NCBI RefSeq assembly: GCF_043555865.1
Contig: NZ_JBIGHY010000006.1
Coordinates: 124,001 to 188,000 of the forward strand
Reading direction: 5' to 3'
Length of the DNA: 64,000 bases
DNA from: Pelomonas dachongensis
GTDB taxonomy: Bacteria; Pseudomonadota; Gammaproteobacteria; Burkholderiales; Burkholderiaceae_C
The notes under the pieces were generated by a model that worked only from the letters and a program-made list of their open reading frames with translations, was not told where the DNA came from and ran no database searches. The translations under genes were made by a program, and so were the position numbers. Within the stretch, counting starts at the first letter, position 1, and the number at the start of each line of letters is the position of its first letter. Shown here in pieces: positions 34,881-42,813 of this stretch.

Positions 34881-35209
34881 TCCGCGTCGATGCGGTCTGG
34901 CTAGCCGTGCAACCGCTGGACATGCGGCTGGGCACCGAAGCGGCGCTGGCCCGCGTGGTCGGCATCTTCGGTGCCGCGCATCCGCACCACGCATACCTGT
35001 TCGCCAACCGGCGCGCCAACCGCATGAAGGTCCTCGTGCATGACGGCATCGGCGTGTGGCTCGCGGCCAGGCGGCTCAATGCCGGCAAGTTCGTGTGGCC
35101 GCTGGGCGGCGCGAGCACGCTGAGCCTGACGCGCGTGCAGCTCGACGCGCTGGTGCTGGGCCTACCGTGGCAACGCCTGGGCGAGGCCGGCATCATCCGC
35201 ACGATCTGA
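34877..35209 (+). CDS. tnpB: IS66 family accessory protein TnpB
   Basis: 110 residues from TTG 34877 (translated LIRVDAVWLAVQPLDMRLG). The IS66 Orf2 hallmarks DMRLGTEAALARVVGIFGAA, HHAYLFANRRANRMKVLVHDGIG and GKFVWPL are present. The start is inferred from the family's usual MIRID N-terminus and the overlap with the tnpA stop. Confidence 0.9.
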   Translation: MIRVDAVWLAVQPLDMRLGTEAALARVVGIFGAAHPHHAYLFANRRANRMKVLVHDGIGVWLAARRLNAGKFVWPLGGASTLSLTRVQLDALVLGLPWQRLGEAGIIRTI

Positions 35210-35285
35210 AGTGCAGTGCCCTGGCACGGGCAATTGCTGGATGTGCCGATGTGCTGAGCGCGACGATGCGGCACGATGGCTGTCC

Positions 35286-36863
35286 ATGATCAGTGCGCAG
35301 CAACTGGACGCCTTGGACCCGCAGACGCGGCAGGCCGTGCAGTCCCTGCTCGCCCAGGTCCAGCAGCGTGACACCGAGCTCGCCTTCAAGCAGGCGCTGA
35401 TCGACAAGCTCACGCACGAGATGGCGATCCTCAAGCGGATGAAGTTCGCCGCCACCAGTGAGCGCTTCGCCAGCACCCTCTCGCCCGAGCAGAGAAGCCT
35501 GCTGGAGGAGACGCTGGACACCGACATCCATGAGCTCGACGGCGAGCTGCAGCGCCACCGCAAGAAGAGCGACAAGAAGGACGAGGACGAGAAGCAGCAA
35601 CCCAAGCGCGCCCAGCTCCCCGCCCACCTGCCGCGTCGCGACGTGCCGCACGAGCCGACAGACACGAGCTGCCCGACACCGAATTGCGGCCAGGCCATGC
35701 AGCGCATCGGCGAACACGTGTCCGAGAAGCTGGACTACCAGCCCGGCGTGTTCACGGTCGAGCGCCATGTGCGCGGCAAGTGGGTCTGCAAGTGCTGCGA
35801 GCGCATCGTGCAGGCGCCGGTGCCCGCACACGTGATCGATAAGGGCATCCCGACGACCGGCCTGCTGGCCCACGTGCTAGTGGCCAAGTTCATGGATCAC
35901 TTGCCCCTGTACCGGCAGGAGGCAGTGTTCGCGCGGGCCGGCCACGTGATCGCCCGCTCGACGCTGGCGGAGTGGGTGGGCGCCTGCGGCGCGCAGCTGC
36001 AGCCGCTGGTGCAGGCCCTGGCCGACGAACTCCGGCGCCACATGGTGTTGCACGCCGACGAGACGCCGGTGGCCATGCTCAAGCCCGGCAACGGCAAGAC
36101 CCACAAGGCCTACATCTGGTCGTACTGCACGCCGAGCACCAACCCGGTCAAGGCGGTGGTGTTCGAGTTCAGCGAGACCCGCAGTGGCGAGAACGTCCGA
36201 GACTTCCTGCGCCTGGACACGCCCAACGCCTGGCAAGGAACGCTCGTCACCGACGGCTTCAGTGGCTACTCGGCCTGTGTCGACAAGGGGGTCACCTCCG
36301 CCCAATGCATGGCCCATAGCCGCAGGAAGTTCCACGAGCTCTGGGCCAACCACGGCAGCAAGGTCGGCGAGCAAGCGCTGCGCTTCTACCAAGCCCTGTT
36401 CCGCATCGAGCGCCAGGCCGAGCAGCTCACCAGTGACGAGCGCCGGCGGATTCGCCAGCGCAAGTCACGACGGGTGCTCGCCGTGTTCTACCGATGGCTG
36501 CTCGGGCAACGGCAGCTGGTGCCGCCGGGCTCCGCCACCATCAAGGCGATCGACTACAGCTTGAAGCGCTGGAAGGAGCTCACGCACTTCGTGAACGACG
36601 GCGACGTGCCGATCTCGAACAATTGGGTCGAGAACCAGATCCGCCCGATTGCGGTTGGACGATCGAATTGGTTGTTCGCTGGCAGCCTGCGGGCGGGCAA
36701 ACGGGCCGCGGCAATCATGAGCCTGCTGCACTCGGCCCGCATCAACAGGCACGACCCGTACGCCTACTTCAAGGACGTGCTGGACCGCTTGCCGACTCAC
36801 CCGGCCAGCAGGATCGACGAGCTACTGCCGCACCGCTGGATGGAACCCACGACGCGCAGCTAG
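35286..36863 (+). CDS. tnpC: IS66 family transposase TnpC
   Basis: 525 residues. An N-terminal coiled coil (QAVQSLLAQVQQRDTELAF) is followed by a leucine-zipper-like region, a zinc-binding domain (SCPTPNCG... WVCKCCERIV) and the DDE catalytic core: HADETPVAMLKPG, VTDGFSGYSACVDKG and the C-terminal NNWVENQIRPIAVGRSNWLF. It ends with HDPYAYFKDVLDRLPTHPAS and DELLPHRW, so the protein is complete. Confidence 0.95.
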   Translation: MISAQQLDALDPQTRQAVQSLLAQVQQRDTELAFKQALIDKLTHEMAILKRMKFAATSERFASTLSPEQRSLLEETLDTDIHELDGELQRHRKKSDKKDEDEKQQPKRAQLPAHLPRRDVPHEPTDTSCPTPNCGQAMQRIGEHVSEKLDYQPGVFTVERHVRGKWVCKCCERIVQAPVPAHVIDKGIPTTGLLAHVLVAKFMDHLPLYRQEAVFARAGHVIARSTLAEWVGACGAQLQPLVQALADELRRHMVLHADETPVAMLKPGNGKTHKAYIWSYCTPSTNPVKAVVFEFSETRSGENVRDFLRLDTPNAWQGTLVTDGFSGYSACVDKGVTSAQCMAHSRRKFHELWANHGSKVGEQALRFYQALFRIERQAEQLTSDERRRIRQRKSRRVLAVFYRWLLGQRQLVPPGSATIKAIDYSLKRWKELTHFVNDGDVPISNNWVENQIRPIAVGRSNWLFAGSLRAGKRAAAIMSLLHSARINRHDPYAYFKDVLDRLPTHPASRIDELLPHRWMEPTTRS

Positions 36864-36940
36864 GCGCTACAGATTGGCTGATCCACTCGGCCAAGCTCAA
36901 CGAGCTTGATCCCTATGCCTAACTGCGCGACGTGTTGGAG
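36864..36940 (+). pseudogene. C-terminal scrap of a second IS66 transposase
   Basis: Right after tnpC, the plus strand reads DWLIHSAKLNELDPYA, stop, LRDVLE. This matches the end of another IS66 TnpC (compare LLHSARINRHDPYAYFKDVL in the intact copy) with a TAA in place of a Tyr codon. It indicates nested or successive IS66 insertions. Confidence 0.6.
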
Positions 36941-36978
36941 GCGACCGACCGATCACCAACAAGGGTGGTCGCCGTTGC

Positions 36979-37515
36979 TCACTGCAGCCGCAGTGCTTCG
37001 ATGTGCAGGCCCAACGGCGAGGTGACACCAACTGCCAGCAACTTCTTGCCGTCAAGTACCTCGCCTTGCGCCAGAAACGGGTCTGCGCACAGCCGTGACT
37101 TGACCTCCATGTACTTCACTTCAACCCGCTGAAGGCAAAGCGTCCGCCGGGACTCGTACCTACCGACGGTCACCACCTGAAGTTCGACAGTCGACTGATC
37201 GCGCGCAAGTAGCCGACTTCCGCCCGCTACCCAGCCTTGGCCCGAGATGAATAGCATGCCTGCCAGGCAGAGAATGAAGGCAGGCCAAACAAGCCATCTG
37301 ACCCAAGCCGTGGGATATCGGGCACGCACTTGAGCACGCAATGGTGTTGACGTCATGAGAAGTGCTGATGGAGCGATCAGCATCGGTGCAAGCACCGCCG
37401 TCGGTATCGAATAAACCGCGAGAAACTGATCGCCAAAAACGCTGTCAAGCAGCAGCCCGCCAACGGCAAGGATCAGCAGCAGGAATAGGCTCACAACACC
37501 ACGGTGACGCATCAA
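36979..37515 (-). CDS. Hypothetical membrane protein
   Basis: 178 residues starting MMRHRGVVSLFLLLILAVGG; hydrophobic segments near 8-26, 31-55 and 73-92, then a soluble tail with CLQRVEVKYMEVKSRLCADP (two Cys). No family recognised. The stop codon lies in the putative IS66 end (TGA within GTGAGCAAC), so the native C-terminus may have been replaced. The start codon region is inside the 110-bp duplication. Confidence 0.55.
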   Translation of the reverse strand: MMRHRGVVSLFLLLILAVGGLLLDSVFGDQFLAVYSIPTAVLAPMLIAPSALLMTSTPLRAQVRARYPTAWVRWLVWPAFILCLAGMLFISGQGWVAGGSRLLARDQSTVELQVVTVGRYESRRTLCLQRVEVKYMEVKSRLCADPFLAQGEVLDGKKLLAVGVTSPLGLHIEALRLQ

Positions 37516-37709
37516 TGTCTTGGGCTGATATCGAAGTCAGATTGTGATCGCTGACCGCCTTGAATCCGGGGCGTCAAGACGACTTGACCGGACGCATACC
37601 TCACAACACCACGGTGACGCATCAATGTCTTGGGCTGATATCGAAGTCAGATTGTGATCGCTGACCGCCTTGAATCCGGGGCGTCAAGACGACTTGACCG
37701 GACGCATAC
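37490..37709. repeat. Perfect 110-bp tandem duplication
   Basis: Bases 37490-37599 and 37600-37709 are identical over 110 bp. Copy 1 holds the 5' end of the membrane protein gene; copy 2 supplies the altered 3' end and stop of the truncated hipA. Complete identity points to a recent event or an assembly error. Confidence 0.9.
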
Positions 37710-38681
37710 GACGGGCATGCCCGGTGGATTCTTCGCGTAGTCGTCGTAGACCGTGATGGTCAGCATGTCGTAGATGGGCGCCAGCTCGATGCGGTCGCGG
37801 GCGCTGTAGAGCAGGGCAATGTTCTTGGTGTGGCAGTCGGCGTTGCGCAGCGCGTAGGTCAGCAGCATCAGGTCGGCAAGGTGCGAGAGCGCCGTGTTTT
37901 GCTGCTCGGCCTGCAGCGTGACGTCCTTGATGCGCCCGACCACGCGCTCCCAGGTCGACTCGTACTTCTGCTCCGGCCGCAGCGTGAGCAGGCTGCACAA
38001 GTCCTCCATGCCCTTGCGGGTCGTGCCGTCGTCCTCGAAGTCGAAGCGGTGCACCACCAGCGCTTGCCCATCGGCGGAGACCTCGGTCGTTGCCGTCGGA
38101 AACCCAGCCTGGCGTGACACCTCCATGCACAGATGCTCGTTGAGGGCCACGCCGGGCAGCCGAGCGGTCGTGCCTTTGATGATGTAGCGCTCGGTGGCCA
38201 GCGTGCCCTTGCCGTGCTCGCCAAGGGCGTTCGGGGAGAGGAACTTCGGAACGACGCCGGACACGCCTGACGCTGCGTGTCGGCGCACCAGGTCCACAAA
38301 GGCCTCTTCCGAGTTGTCGCCCCGCAGGATGCCGCTCAGGTCGAACGGCACCGGCGGCTGCGTTGGGTCAGCGCCTGGTGTGGCGACCTTGACTCGCCCG
38401 ATGGCATTGCGCCCGACGACAGAGAGCAGGTTCAGGGGCGATGCGCCGACGTGCGGTCCGAGTTGCTCTTGCAGGATGGAGAGCAGGAAGCCCTCGGGCA
38501 GATTCATCCGAAACAGCGGATGCAGTTCAGGGTAGGCATAGGACTCCGTGCGCACGGGCATAAGCAGGGAGACGAACTGCTCAGGCTGGACGTCCGGGTG
38601 GTACGTCATCACATGCCGGAAGCCGTCTGTCGACTCCAGCGTGGCGACAGGCTGGTTGTGGACATAGACGTGCAGCTTCAT
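37647..38681 (-). pseudogene. hipA: HipA-family toxin kinase, C-terminus truncated
   Basis: Ser/Thr kinase toxin of a HipBA module. About 324 native residues: MKLHVYVHNQPVATLESTDG, RNAIGRVKV, SGVVPKFLSP, ERYIIKGTT (ATP lysine), VVHRFDFEDDG, ALRNADCHTKNIALLY (catalytic loop) and APIYDMLTI. At 37709 the frame passes into the duplicated 110-bp DNA and adds 20 unrelated residues (VCVRSSRLDAPDSRRSAITI). The normal HipA is ~410-440 residues, so the final helical lobe is missing although the catalytic residues remain. Overlaps hipB by 4 nt. It is probably inactive, but a residual kinase cannot be excluded. Confidence 0.75.
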
Positions 38682-38980
38682 CGGCTCATACGCCTGCGCG
38701 GAACATCGGCGTTATCCGGCTCCCGCGCCAGCCGCTGCCGCTCTGCCAGGGCGTCGTCCAGAGTGAAGCTGCTGCTCTTGGGCGTGAACGTCAGCTCGTG
38801 GCCCAGAACCTCCAACAAGCGGAGCAGCTTGCGTGAGCCGAACTCCGCGACGCCCCCCGTCTCAAAGCGGGCCAGGGTCGACTGCCCCAGGCCGCAAAGC
38901 GCCGCGAGCTGCTTCTGGGTCATCCCGCGCTCCTGCCTGAGCTGCGCCACCGCTCTACCGAGGGAGTAAAGGCTGTCCAT
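38678..38980 (-). CDS. hipB: HipB-family antitoxin (XRE type)
   Basis: 100 residues. The helix-turn-helix LGRAVAQLRQERGMTQKQLA and LCGLGQSTLARFETGG is followed by LRLLEVLGHELTFTPK and a short charged tail. It precedes hipA with ATGA overlap, the normal HipBA order. HipB proteins bind operators upstream as dimers and repress the operon; four similar boxes lie upstream. Confidence 0.9.
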   Translation of the reverse strand: MDSLYSLGRAVAQLRQERGMTQKQLAALCGLGQSTLARFETGGVAEFGSRKLLRLLEVLGHELTFTPKSSSFTLDDALAERQRLAREPDNADVPRRRMSR

Positions 38981-38981
38981 A

Positions 38982-39195
38982 TGCTGTATGTGCTATCGCG
39001 GTAGTTGGCGTGAAGTCCCTCTCACCTTCGAGGCGAGTGCACTTCTTGCATGCATGAATATAGCAAATAAGGCATCTTTTGCTGCTGGGGGTGTGCTGAT
39101 TTATTGCTGTATTTGCTATGCAAGGATGGGGAAGTCAGTCAAATACAGACTGTAAATACCCTCCTTGGCAGTTTGATTGATAGCAAATACGGCAT
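38982..39195. promoter_or_regulatory. Four operator-like boxes, ATAGCAAATACRGCAT
   Basis: Forward copies lie at 39060-39075 (ATAGCAAATAAGGCAT) and 39180-39195 (ATAGCAAATACGGCAT); reverse copies at 39104-39119 (reverse complement ATAGCAAATACAGCAA) and 38982-38997 (ATAGCACATACAGCAT). The first overlaps the hipB start region. Centre spacings are about 78, 44 and 76 bp, suggesting looping between distant pairs. Confidence 0.6.
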
Positions 39196-39578
39196 CTATA
39201 GTGGCGACAGGTGCAAGAGAGCGCCGTCGCGGCGTGCGCCACGACGAGCCATCTCAAGAGAATGGGGCATGGTTCCAGCTGACTTTCCCGGCGGCACTCA
39301 AGCCGGCACATTGCCCGGAGCGGCGCCCAAATTCCTGGCGCGACTCGTTGATGGACGCTAAGTCGTTGGTCCCACGGCCGAGGAGGTCGAGGTGCGGAAT
39401 CAGGGTTGTGTGGACCTAGTGGAGCAGTTGCAAAAGACGGTGCTTCAGTTCACCGCATAAAACCCCGCGTGGGCCGGGTCGGCGAGGGCGGTCTGGGGCG
39501 CCGTTCGGTACAGGGGCGAGAGTGTCGGGTCCTTGGCGCTGCCGGTGGCGTGCGAGCGGCTTCATGCACAAGACATGT
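39196..39578. other. Gene-poor stretch
   Basis: No convincing gene on either strand. Short open frames lack start sites and protein-like composition. It probably contains decayed island DNA; nothing specific is recognised. Confidence 0.5.
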
Positions 39579-39854
39579 TCAATGCGTCCAGCGCGGGCGT
39601 TGAGGGTCGCTCACCGGGCTCGGCTTCAGAGCGGCCCGGACGCGCTCCACGGTTGCTGATGAGTCCTTGTCGTCGACGGCAACGATCAGCCTCAGCCAGC
39701 TGGCCTTGAAGTGATCGACGTCACGCCGCGTCCAGCACCACACCTCCGCGCCAAGCTCGCCGGACCGATCAGCCAGGCGTACCTCGTCGAAATCCGCGCC
39801 CTCGTAGGTCAGGAGCTGTTCTTCGTCGACATAGGTGTTGAAGTAGGCGGGCAT
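39579..39854 (-). CDS. Hypothetical protein
   Basis: 91 residues from ATG 39854: MPAYFNTYVDEEQLLTYEGA, DFDEVRLADRSGELGAEVWC and DVDHFKASWLRLIVAVDDKD. Acidic, soluble and protein-like, but no family recognised. It lies just downstream of the terminator of the PEP-CTERM gene, so it would need its own promoter. The ribosome-binding site is weak. Confidence 0.45.
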   Translation of the reverse strand: MPAYFNTYVDEEQLLTYEGADFDEVRLADRSGELGAEVWCWTRRDVDHFKASWLRLIVAVDDKDSSATVERVRAALKPSPVSDPQRPRWTH

Positions 39855-39875
39855 GCGTTGAGCGGGTGACGGAGA

Positions 39876-39905
39876 CAAAAAGAACAGGGCGCCATCGGCG
39901 CCCTG
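39876..39905 (-). terminator. Rho-independent terminator of the PEP-CTERM gene
   Basis: Read on the minus strand: CAGGGCGCC-GAT-GGCGCCCTG followed by TTCTTTTTG. A perfect 9-bp stem and T-rich tail about 55 nt after the stop codon. Confidence 0.85.
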
Positions 39906-39960
39906 GGTCAGCGTTCGCGGTGCTGTGCACCGCCCCCCAAAGGGCTCGTGACGTTGGAGA

Positions 39961-40464
39961 TCAGAAGTCGCGGCGGCGGCGAGCCACGAACGCGACGATG
40001 CCGAGGCCGGCTGCCAGCAGCGCGTAGGTCTCGGGTTCCGGGACTGCCGTGACGGTGGACGACAGCGCGTAGGCAGAGCCGCCAGCCAACGCGCGGCCGC
40101 CAACGGTGTAGTAGTAGCTGCCGGCATCCAGCATCAACACGTTGTTGGTCGCGGGACCGGGCAGCGCGCTCAGATTCCACAGGCCCAGCGACACGTCGTC
40201 GGCGGTGCCGAACGCGTTGTCGGAACCGAAGGACCACAGGCCGTAGTTGCCGCCCAGCGAATTGCCGAACGACAGCACGCTGCTCGTGACGTTGGACGTC
40301 GAGTCCAGCGAGAACGAGAACGTATCGAGGAAATTGCCTGCGGCATTCCAGGCGCCGGTGAGCACCGGTGCGTCGGGATGCGTGCCCCAAGTCGTGTCGG
40401 CGGCTTGCGCCCCGGTAACAGCGAGGAACGCCAGCGTCGCGGCAGCGATGGATTTCAGTTTCAC
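39961..40464 (-). CDS. PEP-CTERM sorting-domain protein, FxDxF type
   Basis: 167 residues. Signal peptide MKLKSIAAATLAFLAVTGAQA, a short secreted domain with FLDTFSFSLDSTSNV (FxDxF-type motif near residues 45-60) and a glycine/asparagine-rich beta character. The C-terminal sorting signal is VPEPETYALLAAGLGIVAFV followed by ARRRRDF. PEP-CTERM proteins are processed by exosortase, usually in bacteria that make exopolysaccharide. No exosortase gene is in this window. Function of the secreted part unknown. Confidence 0.88.
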   Translation of the reverse strand: MKLKSIAAATLAFLAVTGAQAADTTWGTHPDAPVLTGAWNAAGNFLDTFSFSLDSTSNVTSSVLSFGNSLGGNYGLWSFGSDNAFGTADDVSLGLWNLSALPGPATNNVLMLDAGSYYYTVGGRALAGGSAYALSSTVTAVPEPETYALLAAGLGIVAFVARRRRDF

Positions 40465-40753
40465 AGAGACTCCATAGTGAAAGGTTGCTTGGCACTTAAA
40501 GCATGATTTGTGCCATCGGCAACAACCCTTTCAGGGATAACCACTTACCGGGGTCGGACGCTTTGCGCGGAAGTCATCTGTCAAACGTGCCGACACGCGT
40601 GACGTCGCAGTTCGCCGTGAGGCACTCTCTTGAGTGGCGCCGAGAAATCGCAACTGCGGTGCTGTCCGACAAAGAGAAGGCCGCGGATGCGGGAGGCTCT
40701 CGGCTCAGCATTCAAGGCGCCGCCTTGGCTGACGAACCCCGGAGATTCGCATC
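40465..40753. other. Intergenic region, no gene seen
   Basis: Lies between the divergent PEP-CTERM gene and a small plus-strand gene, so it should hold promoters for both. No clear sigma-70 or sigma-54 pair, RNA gene or repeat was found by eye. Confidence 0.4.
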
Positions 40754-41029
40754 ATGAGCAACCCACCGTCTCGCACCACCTCGCAGGCCCAGCAGCAGGG
40801 GAGCCAGGATGCCACCCAGGCGCAGCACCAGGCGCCGCAAGCGGGTCAGCCCGAGAACCCGCCGTCGGATGCAGGCACGTGGAACCCGCCGGCCACCCGC
40901 CTGCCGCAGCACCCGCAGCAGCAGCAGGAAGATCCTGCCCAGCGCCCGGGCGAGCAGCAGCGCATCCGGCAACAGGGTGAAACCAGTGCTGAGGACACCT
41001 CCCTGCCGGCTCCCACTGAGGTCGACTGA
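40754..41029 (+). CDS. Small Gln/Pro-rich hypothetical protein
   Basis: 91 residues (MSNPPSRTTSQAQQQGSQDA..., ending SLPAPTEVD), probably disordered. A GGAG lies nine bases before ATG 40754. An antisense frame of similar length exists but is Leu/Arg-rich, as expected for a shadow. No family recognised. Confidence 0.5.
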   Translation: MSNPPSRTTSQAQQQGSQDATQAQHQAPQAGQPENPPSDAGTWNPPATRLPQHPQQQQEDPAQRPGEQQRIRQQGETSAEDTSLPAPTEVD

Positions 41030-41097
41030 CCCGGTCGCCGCAGCGGCCTGACCGGGGCCGTGTCACTGAACTCAACAAACGCCGGCCACGCCTGTCG

Positions 41098-41997
41098 TCA
41101 GGCCTTGTCGCTGACGAGTTGGACGACGCTGGAGAAGTCCAGCCCGCCGCGCCCGGCCTGCTTGTTCAATGCGTAGAGGTTGCGGGCCAGTTCGCCGAGC
41201 GGGATCGTCGCGCCCACGCCCATCGCGGCTTCGACGGCCAGACCCAGGTCCTTCAGCATCAGGTCGTTGCCGAAGCCGCCCGTGTAGCCTCGCGAGGCCG
41301 GCGCGTTTTCCAGCACGCCGGGCCAGGGGTTGCAGACCTCGGTGGCCCAGCTGCGGCCGGTGCTGACGGCCATCATCTGTGATAGCACCTTGGCGTCCAG
41401 CCCATGCGCCGCGCCCAGCGCCAGCGCCTCGCCGGTGACGGCCATGATGACGCCCAGTGCCATGTTGTTGCACAGCTTGGCGACCTGGCCGGCGCTGCTG
41501 GCGCCCATGTGGAAGATGTTCTTGCCCATGGCCTGGAACACCGGCCGGGCGCGTTCCAGCACGTCGGCTTCGCCGCCGACGATGAAAGTCAGCGTGCCGG
41601 CCGCGGCGCCGGCGGTGCCGCCGGAGACGGGCGCATCCAGCATGGCAATGCCGCGCGCGGCGGCCGCCTGCGCGACCTTCAGCGCGGACGCTGGTGCGAT
41701 GGTGCTGCAGTCGATGACCAGCGTGCCGGCCGGCAGCTTCGCCAGCAGGCCCTCGTCACCCAGGTACAGCGACTCGACATGCCGGCTGGCCGGCAACATA
41801 GAGATGACGATCTGCGCCCCGTCCACGGCGGCAGCAGCCGACGGCGCGATAGTCACGCCGGGCTGCTGGGCGGCCTTGGCGCAGGCTTCGGCGCTGAGGT
41901 CGTACGCAGCGACGCCGTGGCCGGCCTTCGCGAGGTTGACGGCCATTGGGCCGCCCATGTTGCCCAGGCCCAAGAAGGCGATGCGTGTCGTGATCAT
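41098..41997 (-). CDS. mmsB: 3-hydroxyisobutyrate dehydrogenase
   Basis: NAD-dependent oxidation of 3-hydroxyisobutyrate to methylmalonate semialdehyde in valine breakdown. It starts MITTRIAFLGLGNMGGPMAVNLAK (Rossmann motif), with DAPVSGGTAGAAAGTL (substrate loop), KLCNNMALGVIMAVTGEAL holding the catalytic Lys, and GFGNDLMLKDLGLA. It is 299 residues from ATG 41997; a longer upstream frame was rejected. Last gene of the four-gene mms operon. Confidence 0.93.
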   Translation of the reverse strand: MITTRIAFLGLGNMGGPMAVNLAKAGHGVAAYDLSAEACAKAAQQPGVTIAPSAAAAVDGAQIVISMLPASRHVESLYLGDEGLLAKLPAGTLVIDCSTIAPASALKVAQAAAARGIAMLDAPVSGGTAGAAAGTLTFIVGGEADVLERARPVFQAMGKNIFHMGASSAGQVAKLCNNMALGVIMAVTGEALALGAAHGLDAKVLSQMMAVSTGRSWATEVCNPWPGVLENAPASRGYTGGFGNDLMLKDLGLAVEAAMGVGATIPLGELARNLYALNKQAGRGGLDFSSVVQLVSDKA

Positions 41998-42017
41998 GGA
42001 GTCTCCTCTTGGGGTAT

Positions 42018-42800
42018 TCAGCGGTTCTTCCACTGCGGTGCGCGCTTGCCGAGGAAGGCGCCGACGCCTTCGCGTTGGTCCTCGGTGTCGAACAGACCGA
42101 CGAACAGCTCGCGCTCGCGGATCAGCGCCTGCTGCGCCGGCATGTGGCGCGCGCCCTGGATCAGCTGCTTGCAAGCCGCGACGCTGCTGGGGCTCTGCTT
42201 CCGCACGGCCTCGGCCATCTGCAGCGCGCGGGCCAGGCCCTGGCCCTTGTCGACGACCTCGTCGGCCAGGCCGATGCGCAGCGCCGTGGCGGCGTCCACC
42301 CGCTCACCCAGCAGCACCATGCGCTTGGCCCAGCTCTCGCCGACGGTCCATGTCAGCCACTGCGTGCCGCCCGCGCAGGGCAGCAGGCCCACGGCCGCCT
42401 CTGGCAGCGCCATGACGGCGTGCGCCTCGGCCACGCGCAGGTCGCAAGCCAGCGCGCATTCCAGCCCGCCACCCATCGCGTAGCCGTTGATGGCGGCGAT
42501 GCTGACGCCGCGGAACGCGGACAGCGTCTCGAACGCGTCGCCGAAGCGCTTGGCCATCGTGGCGGCCACGCCCTTGTCGCCGTCGGCAAACAACTTGAGG
42601 TCGGCGCCGGCGCTGAAGAACTTCTCGCCGTCGCCGGTGATGACCAGCGCGTAGATGTCGCGGTCGGCGTTCAGGTCGTGCACGAGGCGCGTCAGCGCCG
42701 CGAGGCTGTCGGCCGTCCAGGTGTGCGCGGGCGGGTTGTGCAGCGTGACGAGGGCGGTGTGGCCGCGTTTTTCCAGCTTCAGGCCGGTGTAGTCCGTCAT
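42018..42800 (-). CDS. Enoyl-CoA hydratase/isomerase family protein
   Basis: Crotonase-fold enzyme, 260 residues. GEKFFSAGADLKLFADGD and INGYAMGGGLECALACDLRV form the oxyanion hole; the usual first catalytic Glu position is in ALPEAAVGLLPCAGGTQWL. In this operon it should hydrate methacrylyl-CoA to 3-hydroxyisobutyryl-CoA. A separate 3-hydroxyisobutyryl-CoA hydrolase is not seen nearby. Confidence 0.88.
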   Translation of the reverse strand: MTDYTGLKLEKRGHTALVTLHNPPAHTWTADSLAALTRLVHDLNADRDIYALVITGDGEKFFSAGADLKLFADGDKGVAATMAKRFGDAFETLSAFRGVSIAAINGYAMGGGLECALACDLRVAEAHAVMALPEAAVGLLPCAGGTQWLTWTVGESWAKRMVLLGERVDAATALRIGLADEVVDKGQGLARALQMAEAVRKQSPSSVAACKQLIQGARHMPAQQALIRERELFVGLFDTEDQREGVGAFLGKRAPQWKNR

Positions 42801-42813
42801 GTCGATTCCTTGT

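Larger units (their letters stand above)
34440..36980 (+). mobile_element. IS66-family insertion sequence with trailing remnant
   Basis: It contains the three usual IS66 genes in order (tnpA, tnpB, tnpC) with normal overlaps. The right end may be GTGAGCAACGGCGACCACCC read on the minus strand from 36981, but no matching left inverted repeat is visible near 34440. The limits are therefore approximate and the element may not be mobile. Confidence 0.7.

Noticed and set aside
39104..39361. 85-codon plus-strand frame after hipB
   Set aside because: It overlaps the operator boxes and has no protein-like composition or start signal.
40465..40520. Possible sigma-54 promoter (TGGCAC... GCAT) before the PEP-CTERM gene
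   Set aside because: The distance between the GG and GC elements is 8 rather than 10 bases and the orientation points away from the gene.
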